Origin: Albula goreensis
Lineage: Eukaryota; Chordata; Actinopteri; Albuliformes; Albulidae
DNA length: 64,000 bases
Reading direction: 5' to 3'
Assembly: GCA_022829145.1 (NCBI GenBank)
Contig: CM040746.1
Coordinates: 4,487,499-4,551,498, forward strand
A program made the translations under genes and the position numbers. Shown piece after piece: positions 10,726-24,536 of the stretch. The notes beneath the pieces were generated by a model. It had not been told where the DNA came from. It saw only the letters and a list, made by a program, of their open reading frames with translations, and made no database searches. The stretch's first letter is position 1. Each line of letters starts with the position of its first letter.

Positions 10726-13700
10726 CAGAATTACAGCACATGTGTTTGGTGAGCACTGTTAGTCACTTTATGTATGTCTCTCTCAGGGCTAAACCCTTTC
10801 AAAAGTTTGTGTGGAAACGTTATCAGCTGTATGCCTCTCACAGGTATTTTTGCTGATACAATATGTGGTGGAAACAGCTCTACTTCCATTTTGAACAAAT
10901 GCAGACCTTTGCCTTCAAGAGATTGTCAGCTGCTATTCTCCAGTCAGAGAGGTGTGGCGATATATCTGCAAATGGCTCTTAAAGAGGAAATTAAAAGTGC
11001 CAGAAGAATATTTTCAGTATTACGTCTTACCCATGTTAAAATTTATTATTGTTATCTTAATATATTAAATTATGTATTCCATAGCAATCAGCTAAAAAAA
11101 TTGTACAAACTGTATGGAGGCAAAAGGGATGGATAGTCTTACCTGTGCCAGACATGACTTCAATCTGTTGGATTTCTAAACACAGAGATAATGTGCAAAG
11201 AACACAAACAGCGGTGGACAGCTTAGGGGTGGTTCTTTACATGTTCTTTTGTCTCTCCTGTGTGCAGTGACCAGGGTGGAGCATCTGCATAGTCGCAGCC
11301 AATGTCCAAGAGCCATGGCCTCTAGCTAGGCTAGCCCTTTTACAGAAGCTCAGTGAATTTGAACTAGAAGTAGCACAGTCACCTCACGTTTAAAATGAGG
11401 CTAGCCAAGTCTGACCTGGCCAACAACATTAGCCATTATCCAGACCACCGGGTACATATGTAACATGACTAAAACACTTATTCAAGCTAACTATGCTAAC
11501 CGAAGCTAAAAATATAAATCCAGAGTATACACAATATGAACATAATCAGCAATGATAAGAAAATCACAGATATAAAACACCATAAACCCAGTCTTGTAAA
11601 TTGTCGTAATATTTCCAAAGCTTTTATAAAAAAGGAAGACATAGAAGATTTATTGGCCATAGAGCCAAGTGCACTTCATCACAGTTAAGGTCTGATTCTG
11701 AAATGCTTTGGTTTTCAGATCATATAAGTCTGTTCCTCCTTTATTACATCAAACGTGGCTAGAATTTGTTTCGGTGGATCCTCCTGTTGTTTTCCTGTTT
11801 ACCTTTGTTAGCGTGGCGCGGTAGGGCTAGAGGGGTCCTCGTCTCCCCTGATCAGTAGTGTCCAGCATGTCAGGGCAGGTGGAGCTGGAAGTTTCAGCCT
11901 GGCTGATGTTTGCTGGGGTTGGACATGCGGGACGCTCTGGTCACCATGGCAACAGGGTTTCCCCACCCCTCTGAGCCCTCGGCCCTTCCGATCCAGCGGC
12001 CCACCTCTCGTCAGCGGTCCTCCTGACTTGTCCTGAGTTCTTTTAGCTCTGTATCACATCCCATAGTTTTGAGTTTGTTGCACAATGATCCAATTACAAA
12101 CTGTAATTGGAATGTCAGTGAGGGTTTGGCTATTTCAGCTGTAGATGTCCATTTTCTGCCCCCCCCTCCTAACCCCATTTCCCGCACACTACAGTGTGTG
12201 GTCCTGATTGGCTTACAGATATGGCCAGCACTGGGGGCGTTACTTAAAACTGGGCATGTACTACGCATAACTCATGACTTCTTTAAAACATCACTGCCTT
12301 GTATTGCTTCACACTAATGGTAACCCTTGTTACCCTTATTATCCAATGTAAAAATAACTAAATAGGTTGTTAGCCTATGCTACAATCTCTATTCGCTCAC
12401 TACAACACAAAATCTTTTTTTTATTATTTCAATGAGCGTAATGAACTTTTACATATGAATAGATAGACATGTCTTCACGTTAAACAGAAATAGGCTGCAT
12501 AAAATAAATAAGCCTATTACTGGATTAGTAATCAATTAAGCCCTTTGACATAATTCTATACCTCCATTCATGACATGCGTGAGGAACCAGCGTTAATGGA
12601 AAATACTCCCTCATATTCTTACATTAATTTCATCTTTGTTCATATGAAGAGTTACATTTTCATATTACCCATACAGTTTGTATATAGCTTATATATTATG
12701 ACCAAGGAGTGCATTCTGTCTAGGAGGCACAAAAGGGCCAACTCTCAGCTCGGCCCGGTTTAGGACCCTGTGACCCCTCCATTGTTCAGATGACAAGTAA
12801 GGTGAAAGTGTTACTTTTTTAGTGTAACATGATTACCTGACAGCACTGATTGGTTGGGCAGTCATGAATATACCGCCTTTCCAGTGTAAGTACCCTCTGT
12901 TTGGGTAGAGAGTTTTGCTAAAGTCTTTATTCTAGTTCTCTAAGACCTCGAGAGGCATTGAATGTTTAAGTGCATTAAAGCCATACTATTTGTGTTCACT
13001 GCCGCAGTGATGGTTGAAATGAATGCTGTTAGGGCGGAGCCACACACAGCTATCAGTAGTTAAGTTGTTTCATGAAAGATGCCATAGCTAGTGCAGTCAT
13101 TGGTCTACATCATCGAGTCACTGGTACTGTATGTTAGCTCCTTCCAATCAGTATTTTGTGGTAATTTTCCTAGTCTGAGGTATGGGACTAAGTGTGGTCA
13201 GACAGTATGTGTGTACACCTGTATGCTTCACAGTGCCCTGCTATTGCAGGATACATCTTACTGTACATAAGGGACTCACTGTAAAGCAGTTCCTCACAAA
13301 CGTGGCGCTGGAGTAACCCTGTGTATGCTGACTTTCGGTCCATCCAGACTTCGTATAAGCTGAGGTTGTTGAAAGTATGTGTTCTCAGCTCAATCATGTA
13401 GTTCTAAAAGAGATTTGATCTGGTCTCTCCATTTGCATGACCAGGTGTCCACACCTTCAGCAATCAGATCTTAGGTCCGTCAATACAGCATGTAACTTTT
13501 GCCGAATTTGTCACAGCACATTGTTAAAAGGTATCCATCAGTTATCAGCTGACTTTCTAAAAAGCAACCCATAAATGAATATATAATAGGCTGTTCATTC
13601 TCTGAAACATGAATATGGTTTTCTGTCAGGTTGTGGCATTAAGAGGAAATGCATGGAAATTAAAAGCATCTAATTTAAAATAATTAACAGCTCTTTACAC

Positions 13701-16700
13701 GTCAGGAACTGTAATTAAGTTTGGAAGGAAAGTCAGCACGCATAATGTGCTGGAGGACCAGAGATGGGAATATTACACAGTGTATCTGATGCGGAATTCA
13801 GGCAAGACAAACGTGTCCTTCGGAATGTGTTCCACGTGTTCTAAAAAGACGCAAGTCCGTTTTGATTGAATTGCCTTTATAGAGGATAAATGCATTTGAT
13901 TGGGTCAGCAACTTTGACCAGACTCGCCTTGTGACATCAGAAAGGGTATTACAAGTTTTTTCAGAAGTCTGTCATGTAATTCTTTAATAATGACAATAGG
14001 TTTTACTTTTTTAAAATACAAATGTAAAAGACATTTGTAGAACAGAGTTACAATGGTTTGTCCAAATTACATTTTGGATGTATTGGAAATTTGTAAGTTG
14101 TTTAATTTCTATTATAGATTTTAGGTGGTCCATGAACTCCTGAAAATCGACTTCAGATGACGATGGAACAAACTTTTTTTCAGATATGGAGTTCTACTAA
14201 GTATAGCCACATATACAACCTGAAGGCCACGGATTTTCATCTAATGTTATAACCATATCTGTACTTTTACTGTACGTACGAACGTATGAAGTTTTTTTGC
14301 ACATCATTATTACTTCGGGTGCCGAAACGTATCTAACAACAATAAAACACAAGTAAAATACATTTATGAAACAATCGTACGACCAAATCTGATCACAAAC
14401 TGAACGTACACATATTTTCCTTCAGTGCATAGCATTTATCATTTTGAACGTGATCGAAGATCAAACATCAAGTACATTTTCAACGTGTGTACGCACATAC
14501 CTGCAGAGACTCTAAACATAATTTATCAAACATATATTAGACTGTATTTTCTCCATGATGAGTAGCTTAAGCATCTTATTTAATTGATACACATCAATCG
14601 AACACAAACCATTAGATGTATCTACCACTAAAGATATACCCTCTGATTGGCAAAAAAGAACATTTTCTGAATGACATGTAAAATATGCTATCAGTATTAT
14701 CACGTATTGATTAATTAGGGCCAATACCTTCTGCAGTTTATGGATTTTGATAGCTCGTGTCATTTGGTTGCCATTGTGCAGTCAAGTCTGTCAATCAGTC
14801 AGTTTTAAAAATGTCCATTTGCAATGGTACCTGACCTTAGATGGGCAACACAAGCATTGCAGAGACGGCCGTTATAGTCCGCTGTGCTTTGAATCTCAAT
14901 GTATGAAACAGATAAGCTCGTGGTATTTAGGACTGTCCATTTTACCGACATTTTAACACAAAATTCTTTGATGTTTCAGAGTGTGCGATTTTACTTTCTG
15001 TGTCCTTAAACTTCCAAACCTGGCACGATTATGCAATTTGCATTTTTAAGCGTGTAGGAGTTTTGTGGGTAGAATCTTTGAACGCACACTCTTTGAACGC
15101 TGGCAGTTCGCGTCCAACTTTACATATTCTTTCACTGATTGATCTTACCTTGTATGAATACACAGTTGGGTGATTACTAAACTAATTTAAGGATTTCCCG
15201 TCCCGTACATGTAAGGCCTGAGCGCAATGTTTTACAAATCCACCATTTCAAATGAAGAGCTTTAACACGCATTGTCTTGTATATTTAGTCTTAGCTTTCA
15301 GTTGTATGGGATGAAGAAAACTAGTTTTGCATTGATCTGTGTGCATTTCGTCCATTCCTCCAGGCAAAGTAATGCGCCCAGTGGGACATCTTTAAGGTCA
15401 AATGACAAAAGACCCTAAATGACTTTAAAGGTGCGAACTTTTCTGCTTCAAGTTCTGCAGATGAGAATCAAACACACAACTGAGAATAAATCTTAAGTAA
15501 ATATCAAATGTTTGCGTTGAAACAGCGCATGTGACGAACATATTTCTCTCCGCACTGCGGTCGTGATTTATCTTGTGTTTATGAACTCACTCATATTGGA
15601 CACATTAAAATCACCCCATTGAACATATTTTGAAATTATCTACCGATGTCCCGAAGTATTAAACAAAATGGGCAATAATTGGTTATTAAAGGCATATGGG
15701 TGAAAAAACCCAATTAATATAAAATAACGCTGCAACGCGCCTGTCTGCTGTACCGTGGTCATCTCGTCTCAGAGCCTGCAGATGCGATGTAAGCAAACCC
15801 AAACATCAATTATTCGAGGTTTTGTTTAAGATAGATTTTATCTTCGACTTCGCAGTACCGGTAGAAGAACTTGACATTCGGATGTGACTGTAAAGTACCG
15901 TGGGTTCCGGGGTGGAATATTTTAATAACATTTCTTAGCAATAGTTGCTTTCTTATTATTTTTAACTACGTGACACTGAACACAATGGTTGTGGCAGAAG
16001 GGAAGTAAACAGCTTTAAAAAAAGAGTTTTAAATTCTTTACTCATGTTAGAGAAGTCATTCAGAACAGAGGCCTGTGTTTACTGGGATTCTGGGAGAGGC
16101 TTGTACAAGCGCTGGACGAGTAAAGTGCGGAGTCAATTGCTCATTAATACGCCTTTCATTAGTGTTTAAAATGAATCCATCAAATCCACCCATCAAGACG
16201 CCATTGTAAAGACTTGCTTGCTTTGCCATTACGTAACATCTGCTTCGCTGAATAAAGCGTTTGCTTCAACGTGTTCTCCGGGGACCCATTAAGTTGAGCT
16301 CCTTTTCCCAACAATGTGGATAAATTCATCACTTTCCTGACACCCTCCCATATGCTAAGGAATTAAAAACTACTCTTGTTGGGGTTTAAATTGATTGTCT
16401 TTTACAACTCCTCGGCAGTTTGTGAAGAAAACATTAACTCAGTGTAACTGAAGGGTATTTTATTATGAAATTAACGACAATTTAATGACACATCAGCTTA
16501 ACTGAAACAACTCTCCCAAAAGAAAGATGTTCCTCACCTCAGACAGTTGAAACGAGAAAGAGGGAGGGTGATACCGCGAACCAGAGCTCCTTTACAGACG
16601 GCATTAATGAAGCGAAATATGCCAATGATAATTGTTTGTGTAGAGAATAATCAGAAAATCTAGAAATATTACCATATATATAGTTTAATATGACCAAATG

Positions 16701-19700
16701 CAGACACACCTGAAGTGGAGAGAATGATCACTCAGGCGGAGACGTGCAACGATACTGAATTGAAAAATTAATTTAACTTTGGCCTACCTGACGCCTCATG
16801 TCTTTTTCAAGAGCTAAAAGTACCTTAAAGTGAAGGTGGCTCTCTATCGCCTCGTGAAAGGAGAGACCATTCGAAATTAATGTTATGTATTTGCTTTTGA
16901 CACATACTCCCAAGTAGCATTTTTTCTTTTGGAATCTAATAGAGTCACCATTTAAAATGAGTTATTTGCCATGAAACAAAGAAGCGCCTATACTGTACAA
17001 AGAGGACCGTGTTTCTGTGTTTTAGAATGAGGCAGGGAGAGGGAGTGAGGGGCACTGTATTCTTTAAAGAAGACGTAAGCATTACTGAGACCGGCTGTCT
17101 CCGTATTTTGACATTCTCAAGGGGAATATATTGGTCCACAGGTGTACAGGTATCCCCACGGAAGGAGTTGTAGATATCAGTAAAATCGTTGAAGAGCGTT
17201 CATGGGCCAACGGTTCCTTAAGACGCACCTGAATGAGGTTCCAGTGTTTCTGAAGTGATAAACTTGCCGATGAAGCATTTTGCGGTCGTATCTGCACACG
17301 CCTTTCATATATCAACAAGTTTGTAAGTTGTTGATGAAGTGATTTGTAAATTAATAGCGATTAAAACACCCGACACAATGCGTAACGGGCATGTCAAAGT
17401 TAAAATCAGAAACCTATTTCAAGAATATATTTGTATGTACGATTTAACGAAAGCTTTCAAACGTTAAGCATTTTGGCAAATGTTGAATCATCTTTTTTAA
17501 AAAAAAAAAAAAAAAAAAAACTTCACTGTTTGCTTTTCTGAATAGACATATTTAGCAGCAATGTTGTAACATAAGTCTGAAATATTCCATATAAATGAGG
17601 ATACTATGATTAGTGTAAAATCAAAAAAATCAAAAGGTTCTTTTTTTACTTCGTGTAATAGTATCCAGTAACCGTAGCTACATGCGACAAGTAGGTATAC
17701 GTGTGTTTTCTTTGGCAATTTTCGGATTTCCAACTATACAAGTACAAAGTTGAAGTCCCGCTCAATTTTTTTTTTTATTTTTTTGCCATATTTTACAAAA
17801 ATGTTAAACCACTTACATTCCAGATGTGATTCGTTTACTGTACATTAACTGTGAGAAGATTTAAAAAATGTTTTCCCACTTAAAATGCTCAACTTGTTGA
17901 GAGAGGTCAAGGTTAACCCATAGTTCAAACTTCAGTGAAGTAGGTTCTGTATCGCAAGGGGGTTCCAAGCTGAGGTTCAGTGGGACCCCTGAGGTCCATA
18001 GAGGCGCCCTTATTGGTCCTAAATAAAATGGAGAACAAAAATATTTCCCCTCGTAAGATGTTTTTACATTTCCAGTGTGAAATACTGCTCCGAAATGGCT
18101 TATATTTTGGAATGGGGTAAACTTGGCGCTCATGTTATTGCAATTAGAAACCAAGCTAACCATCAGAGTAAGGCTGAATCCCTGTACTTTAGCGTTTTGT
18201 ATTTCGGAATAACCTCGCTGCATAAATGAAGAAGGTAGATCAAATAAACAAATAAATGTTGCACTGTTGAGACAGTGCTCCTGAAAGAGTCTGTTAACAT
18301 TTCAAGAAGTTTTCTTTACTGAATCCTTCTCCGTTACTCGTTGACTGATGAGAGGTGATTTTAGCCACTTTAAATAAATGTTTTCCGATCACTTGCAAAT
18401 TACATTGATATGTATATATCCCTAAAAGCTCAACCTGGGACTCTTAGCCCTTTTGCTAAATGAAATAACAATAGCATTGTTTATCCTGCTCACCATGACA
18501 ATAGTCGTGTAACAGATTTCAGTAAACGATCTAGTGTCACATCCTGTTTTACTGTCTTTGTTGAAGATGTTTGCATTTCGGCAAATTAACGACCAAATCC
18601 AGGTGAAATAATACCAGCCGTTAGCCACATGCTGTCCAACATACCACAGTTAACATATCTACAGCTATACCGGGACAGAAAGTGAGCAAGATGAATGTCT
18701 TTAATTAAAATTATATCTCTATAGCTTAATTAATAGCTTTTTGTCTGTGCCGGAAAAGTATATTGGATTGCATGCAACCATCAGACTCAATCTATTTTAC
18801 AGTCCAAATTAAAAATCATCTCATTTGTCTTTATTACGTTTGTTTTAATGAGCCTGTCATCTTAAATATCGGGGACTTTCATAGCGAAAATGTCCAATGT
18901 TTATTAATTCCTGTCATTTTTGTTTTTACTGAAATATTCTGGTTTATATGTGTTATATATATGTATATGCACACAGGTTTGTCATTAACTTTTGTTTGTC
19001 CACATACCACTGATATTTTAGTTCATAATCATTCCATTCTTATTGTTCGTTCATAAAAATAATATAAGTTTCTTTTTTTATTATTGTTTTACGATTGTTT
19101 ATTGTTTATAATGAAGTATCCCGGTTCATTATAAGCTATACTTCAGCAAAAAGTTCAGCTGATCGGTTCTTTATCGATACGATTTTTTCTCGAAATGACC
19201 AATGGAAAAAAAAAAAACTGTCGCTATTAGAACTTGTGTTCACATGTGTTCAATTGCCCATTATATGTTTATTCTCTAGTAAGATCTTGCTGTACTACTA
19301 ATATCAAATGTTGATAGTACGTAAAGTTGAAGACGTAAACATTTGTTGCTTCAGTGAGGTAGTACAGTCTAGGGAAATAAACATGGGAGTTACTATCCAG
19401 CTTGAAGTAGAAGAAATACCATTTTTTTTCTTCACTGTTGGCAAGAGGTCGGGGTGAAATTCCTGACTTGTAGATTCTATATGCCAGTACACACTAATTT
19501 AGTACTCACTGGCTGAACTGAGGGTAAGCGTACATGGACGTAGAAATGCTACGAGTTATGAAGTACATTGTGACGTTAATTGTTTTTAGGCTTTCTTTTA
19601 CGATATTCGAAAATAATGATAAAAAGTTTATTACACATGCTCATAAAGATGTTTATTACACGTGCTCATAATTAATTTTGTGGAATGTACCCACTACTTT

Positions 19701-22330
19701 TCAGTTGTTGAATCTCCTGCTGCATAAATTGTTATTCAAACCATGTTCCATCAAATATATATATTTTTTAATATTCTGATTGGTTTTAGTGCATGTCCAT
19801 TAAATACAAATGGCAATCACTCATTGGTTATTTGATAAGCTTATCCTTACTTGAAGTTTCAGTTGTTGATGTAATTATTTTTAAAACATAACAAAATAAG
19901 AATACATTATATGTATCAAATATATCTATCACATTTTTTGGTTATGCATAGGTTTTTTAAGGGACGCCCTAGCCCACGATTCGAAACTAAATTTTAAAAA
20001 ACGACAAAAAAGTAAAAGCAAATAAAAACTTGGATTGTTGCCCGAAACATCTTTGTAACAGCAAAATCAATTAGGGCATGCTCAGTCGTAGGCGGGAACA
20101 ACATTTTACCCTTTAAATTGTACAAAATAAACTGAAATGAATACTAGTTTTATACATGAAACAGGTAGCCAGGTAGTCTGTTTGTACACACGCTCATATT
20201 ACACAACGCCGAGCACCAGATAAGTTACTCACTGACTTTATTAGGATCACATCAACATGGTTGCGTGACAAAAAGCGTTTGGAACCTGTCTGCCGAGGTT
20301 TATCCTCTTAGACCGTGCTTCTCTCCGCTTAAGCAGCAAATGCTGTGTGATTGAGTAGGGCGAAAGGGGAATCTGATGACAGGGCGTGTAGTAGAGTTTG
20401 GCGGTCAGTCTGCCGCTGCAGTCTTACCTACTTTACGACAACCACATCTAGTGCAGACGAGCACCCCATGCAAAAGAATAACTACGAGCTTTTGTTTTGT
20501 GTAGCCTGCGTTTACGACGCAGTTTTCAGTTGCTCAGAGAATCTGAGCAGACTACTGTGTGCGCATGCACGGGGCATATGAGACAGGGTGTTAAAGTAGC
20601 AACCTAATTGGTGCACATACCTACAGTATACAGGCACGATGGTCTGTTTCATAAAAAATGTCCATACATTTATTTTGCATTTTCTTAAAAGAACTTATGT
20701 TGTGCCGATGAAAGGCGTTCATAGTTTGCTATCAAAACTGCGGTCAACATCATTACTATCAAACCACAGCTCCAAAGAACTCATACCACGTGACAGGCAA
20801 CGCTTTCTAATCCCTTTGAGAACCCGCAGAATGCAGCCTTTTATGTCTTGAAAAGAAAAAAAAACGGAATCTTGGGATTTTGTCAGCTAACTTTTAGGTA
20901 CTTGTGCCAATAATCTCCTATGTTGATGTACTAAAGAGGTTTTAGTCGTCGGAAAAGCTACTACAACTTTATACATTTACAGAGTTAAGATAAATTTTAT
21001 TGCCACTAAGCGGGATAACCTGCGCCATCTTTTGACGTCATGAAGTTCGTCAGGAAGAACTTGGGGTATTCGGGTAAGGAGGAAAAAACTGTTCGAGTAA
21101 GATAATAGAACGCGCCTGCGCATGAAATGGAAACAAACGGGTTTTAGACAAATTCTTAATACTGTTTATATTTGAAGATGGGGGAGGAAGGCTACGTGGG
21201 GGCTGGGCAGAAACGATTGCAAACAATGAGAATATAGTGAAGTTTGTGGCGGTATGTCCTTTATGTTGACATAAGTGAGTCGAAAAATAGCTATTAATAT
21301 TACAAAGAGGAAATTGACTTTTTTCAGGTTAAAAATCCAACATATTACTCAGCATCACATTTAATGCAGTAACTTGTCCCAGTTGTTAAACGTATTAGAC
21401 AGATTTGGCCTTTAACCTACCTATCACAAATTTACAGCACTATTAAGTGGTGGGCATAATCTGGTAGTATCGTTTTACATTACTTTCCTTCTCACTCATA
21501 GCCTGATTCATAAGAGTAGACTTGAACAATCTAGGAGATCACTCTGTTTCCTTGTTCATTTAAAATGTACTCTTAAGGCAAAATTGTATTAACCGAGATT
21601 AAACAAAACAAGGTATTAAGACAATGAACTCTATGTGATTCATGGCTGTTAGTATATTGTATAAAACTAGGGAATTTAATGCAATTGTATACAAGAAATT
21701 GCATTGAAATAAGCGTGTATTTATACCCTATATGTACGATCATACCTACATGTATAGTAAACTATGAATGCATTCTTATTTGCTCTGCTAGCTATGTTTT
21801 ACCTCCGTAGTATATTGGAATTTACCGATGGGAAATGGGTGTTTCCTTTCTAGCGTGGACACACATGACATAGTCAGACTTGTAGCCTACGTGTTTGTTT
21901 TTGTGATGCTCCGCGCCTGCACCAGGCAGCGCGTGAGACAGAGGAGCATATCCATACTTACCCGCCAACTTCTACATACAACATTCCTGCTTCTCAAGTT
22001 TCAGAAAGTCTTCGGAAAGAATATAGATTCTTCCTTTACGTTTCTGTCAAAACTATACAGATGCACACTTCTTTTTGCGCTTGCACATTTTCTCTACAAC
22101 CGAGAATGCAAAAGTGCAGTTCCTCATCGATTTAAAGTGCCGACAGAAACACTAGTTAAGGTCGGCAACAAAACTTTCCCCTCCGTCTTTACGGGAACAA
22201 GATGCTAAGATGGCGCCTTCTCACTGTCAAGTTCAAGTCGATTGCCGACTCTTTTGCTGTGACATAACCGGGAGACTTAAGAGCAAAACGTTGTGGCCTG
22301 AAAAGGCAATTGCAATTCACAAATAACAAT
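10726..22330. other. 11.6 kb gene-free AT-rich region downstream of zic3
   Basis: I found no supportable exon, RNA gene or intact mobile element. Open frames are short (at most about 126 codons), overlap on both strands and lack domains. Small features are an A run of about 20 bases near 17500, a 25-bp tandem duplication at 19626-19670, and a cAMP-response-like TGACGTCA at 21033-21040. The lack of genes beside a zic locus fits a regulatory landscape, but no enhancer can be proved from one sequence. Confidence 0.55.
19626..19670. repeat. 25-bp tandem duplication
   Basis: Two copies of a segment beginning GTTTATTACAC(A/G)TGCTC start at 19626 and 19651. The second copy matches over 20 bases with one difference and then diverges. 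Confidence 0.85.
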
Positions 22331-24536
22331 AATTCACTTCGTAGTTTTATCACGTTTCATGTTTTTAATTTCAGTCAAAATGTATGTTTCACATTTCCTC
22401 ATAAATAGTTTGTAAAACAAACAAACCAACAAACAATAAGGCTACTTCCAAAAAGCACAAGGAACCTCAGTCTCCTTCCACTAAATTCCGAATAAGCCTG
22501 GTATCATTTGCCTCGAATGTGGCACAGAGACACAATTCATCAGTCAAATGTTTGCTCTTCAAGAATATCTTCGTGCGTGACCCATTTCCTTCAGAAAGTG
22601 TTACAACATCACATTCTAGCTGCGTTTATACATCAGAAATACATTCTGACACGACACCAGGTCATGTGATACCCAGGTGGTTAAAATAAAAGTTTATTTC
22701 TTCTTTAAATTAAGGTATAGAAAATAGTATATAAAACATATATTCAGTAAATCATTTAAATAAGCATTTTTAATATATCACTGTCACATACGAGGTACTT
22801 TTTTACATTTTTTCTGAAAGTAGTGCTGGTGGTTTGAAATCATTTTCATAAGCACAATATATTTTGTATATGCATAAGATTCAATTCCTAAAAATAGGTT
22901 ACAATGCAATGTTGTAACTCTTTGTGCCACGTTAATACATTTTCCTTCAGCCGACATAATATCTATTACTCTTCAGACTACTTATGTTCATACAAACACG
23001 TTTTTTTTTTCTCGAAAGCTTATTCACATAAAACAAGCAAATGTGTAATCAAACCGCTCTATTTGTAACACCACAGTACTTAAACACAAATAACACCCTC
23101 ATTTTTCACATAAGAACTACATTTAAAACAATGCAAGCTGACAGACAAAAACTTTTTTTTTTATTTTAAAGTTACTGTGCTATGACAGTTTATTGTTGCT
23201 GATGCATACATTGAAACACTTACTTGCATCTACAAAGACATTGCTTGAACCATAAATTAATAGACGCCCATATTCGCTGATGCGTTAAGGTATCTGACAC
23301 CCTAAATACTCATTTTGCTGTCACCTTTGTTTAGAATTTATGGCTGGCAGATATATGCTCTTGCATAAAATGGATAAAAATGTGATCAGAGTGCAGCGGA
23401 GTAATGCAGATTTATGGCTGCTACGGGGTTACTCTAAACGCGTAATGAAGTGACGTTTGTACATATGAAGCATACCATCCGATGCCAAAAGTAAACTAAG
23501 GTACATTAACAACTTATTTAAACTAAAGTGAGAAGGAGATTGACAGAAAAAAAAAGTTTTCATGACAGTTCGTTAACCCACTAGATCAAATCAGCTTTAC
23601 AAAATCTGTTATACAGGTATATCAATGGCCTCACAGGATAGAACAGTGATGGTAAAAACAAAAACAGCATTATATAGACAAATGTCAATCCATAATATTT
23701 ATATAATTGCTATTTTTTAGATCTAAATAAGACACATTTATTTTTTTAAAAAAGATACAATCGTAATATGTGAGCTTTAAATTTGATCATTTATAATGTT
23801 AAGCTGGTTATGACCCAAAACTGTACATCGTCTTGTTAGAAAACATTTCCATAAATATCATTTCAGCTGCGGAACTTACTCTGGTAATTAAATTACAAAT
23901 TGATAAATATGGCATCATGGATATGTATTTACATAGTTATTAACAAAAGGCAACGGTATATTCAACGGTAACAATCGTAATCTAATACCACATTTCTCCA
24001 CCTGAAACGGACTTTGACAACAGATTCGACCCCATCAAACAAGGAAAATACATTCACGAGTATATATTTATTTATTATTTATTCTTTTTTGTTCAAGTTC
24101 AAGACAAAGACTTTGGCACGTTTTTTAAGACTGTTTGAAGTTTTAACAATCAATTCAAAGGCGACATAAGCATCACCCTAATATAAAAGACCGTGAAAGA
24201 TTTTTCCTTTTTCCATTATTTTTAAATAAAATTTTGAGAAAATACATAAAATGAAAAATAAAATAATTATCTGAAATCTGAAAACTACAAAAGGAAAAGC
24301 ATTTTATTTATTTTTAGAAAGAATTATTTTATTATTTGTGTTTTGTTCAAACTTGGAATAAAAGTCAAATTTCGAATCCTGAGAAAGGAGGAGGCCTGCT
24401 TGTGGCTCGCGGACATGCTATCTGATCTCCTCACAAATGTTGTTCCAATCCCATTATGTACACCTTGGTGTGAGTGTTTTTTTTTAAAAGGTTCCTTAAC
24501 CTTTTGGTCCACTTTGAGAACCTTCTTTTCTCAGTT
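22331..24536 (-). other. zic3: Probable zic3 3' UTR and downstream flank
   Basis: This AT-rich sequence lies directly after the zic3 stop codon on the minus strand and has no coding signal. AATAAA poly(A) signals on the minus strand (TTTATT on the plus strand) occur at about 24303-24308, 24066-24080 and 22692, so the 3' UTR could be from about 0.25 to 1.9 kb long. The true end cannot be decided without transcript data. Confidence 0.45.

Noticed and set aside
9688..10762. Long Leu/Val-rich open frames (up to 177 codons)
   Set aside because: They follow a triplet-based minisatellite in several frames at once and have no unique coding sequence.
3301..15043. Other octamer matches (3301, 13431, 15036)
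   Set aside because: A few perfect 8-mers are expected by chance in 64 kb of AT-rich DNA, and none sits with other promoter signals.
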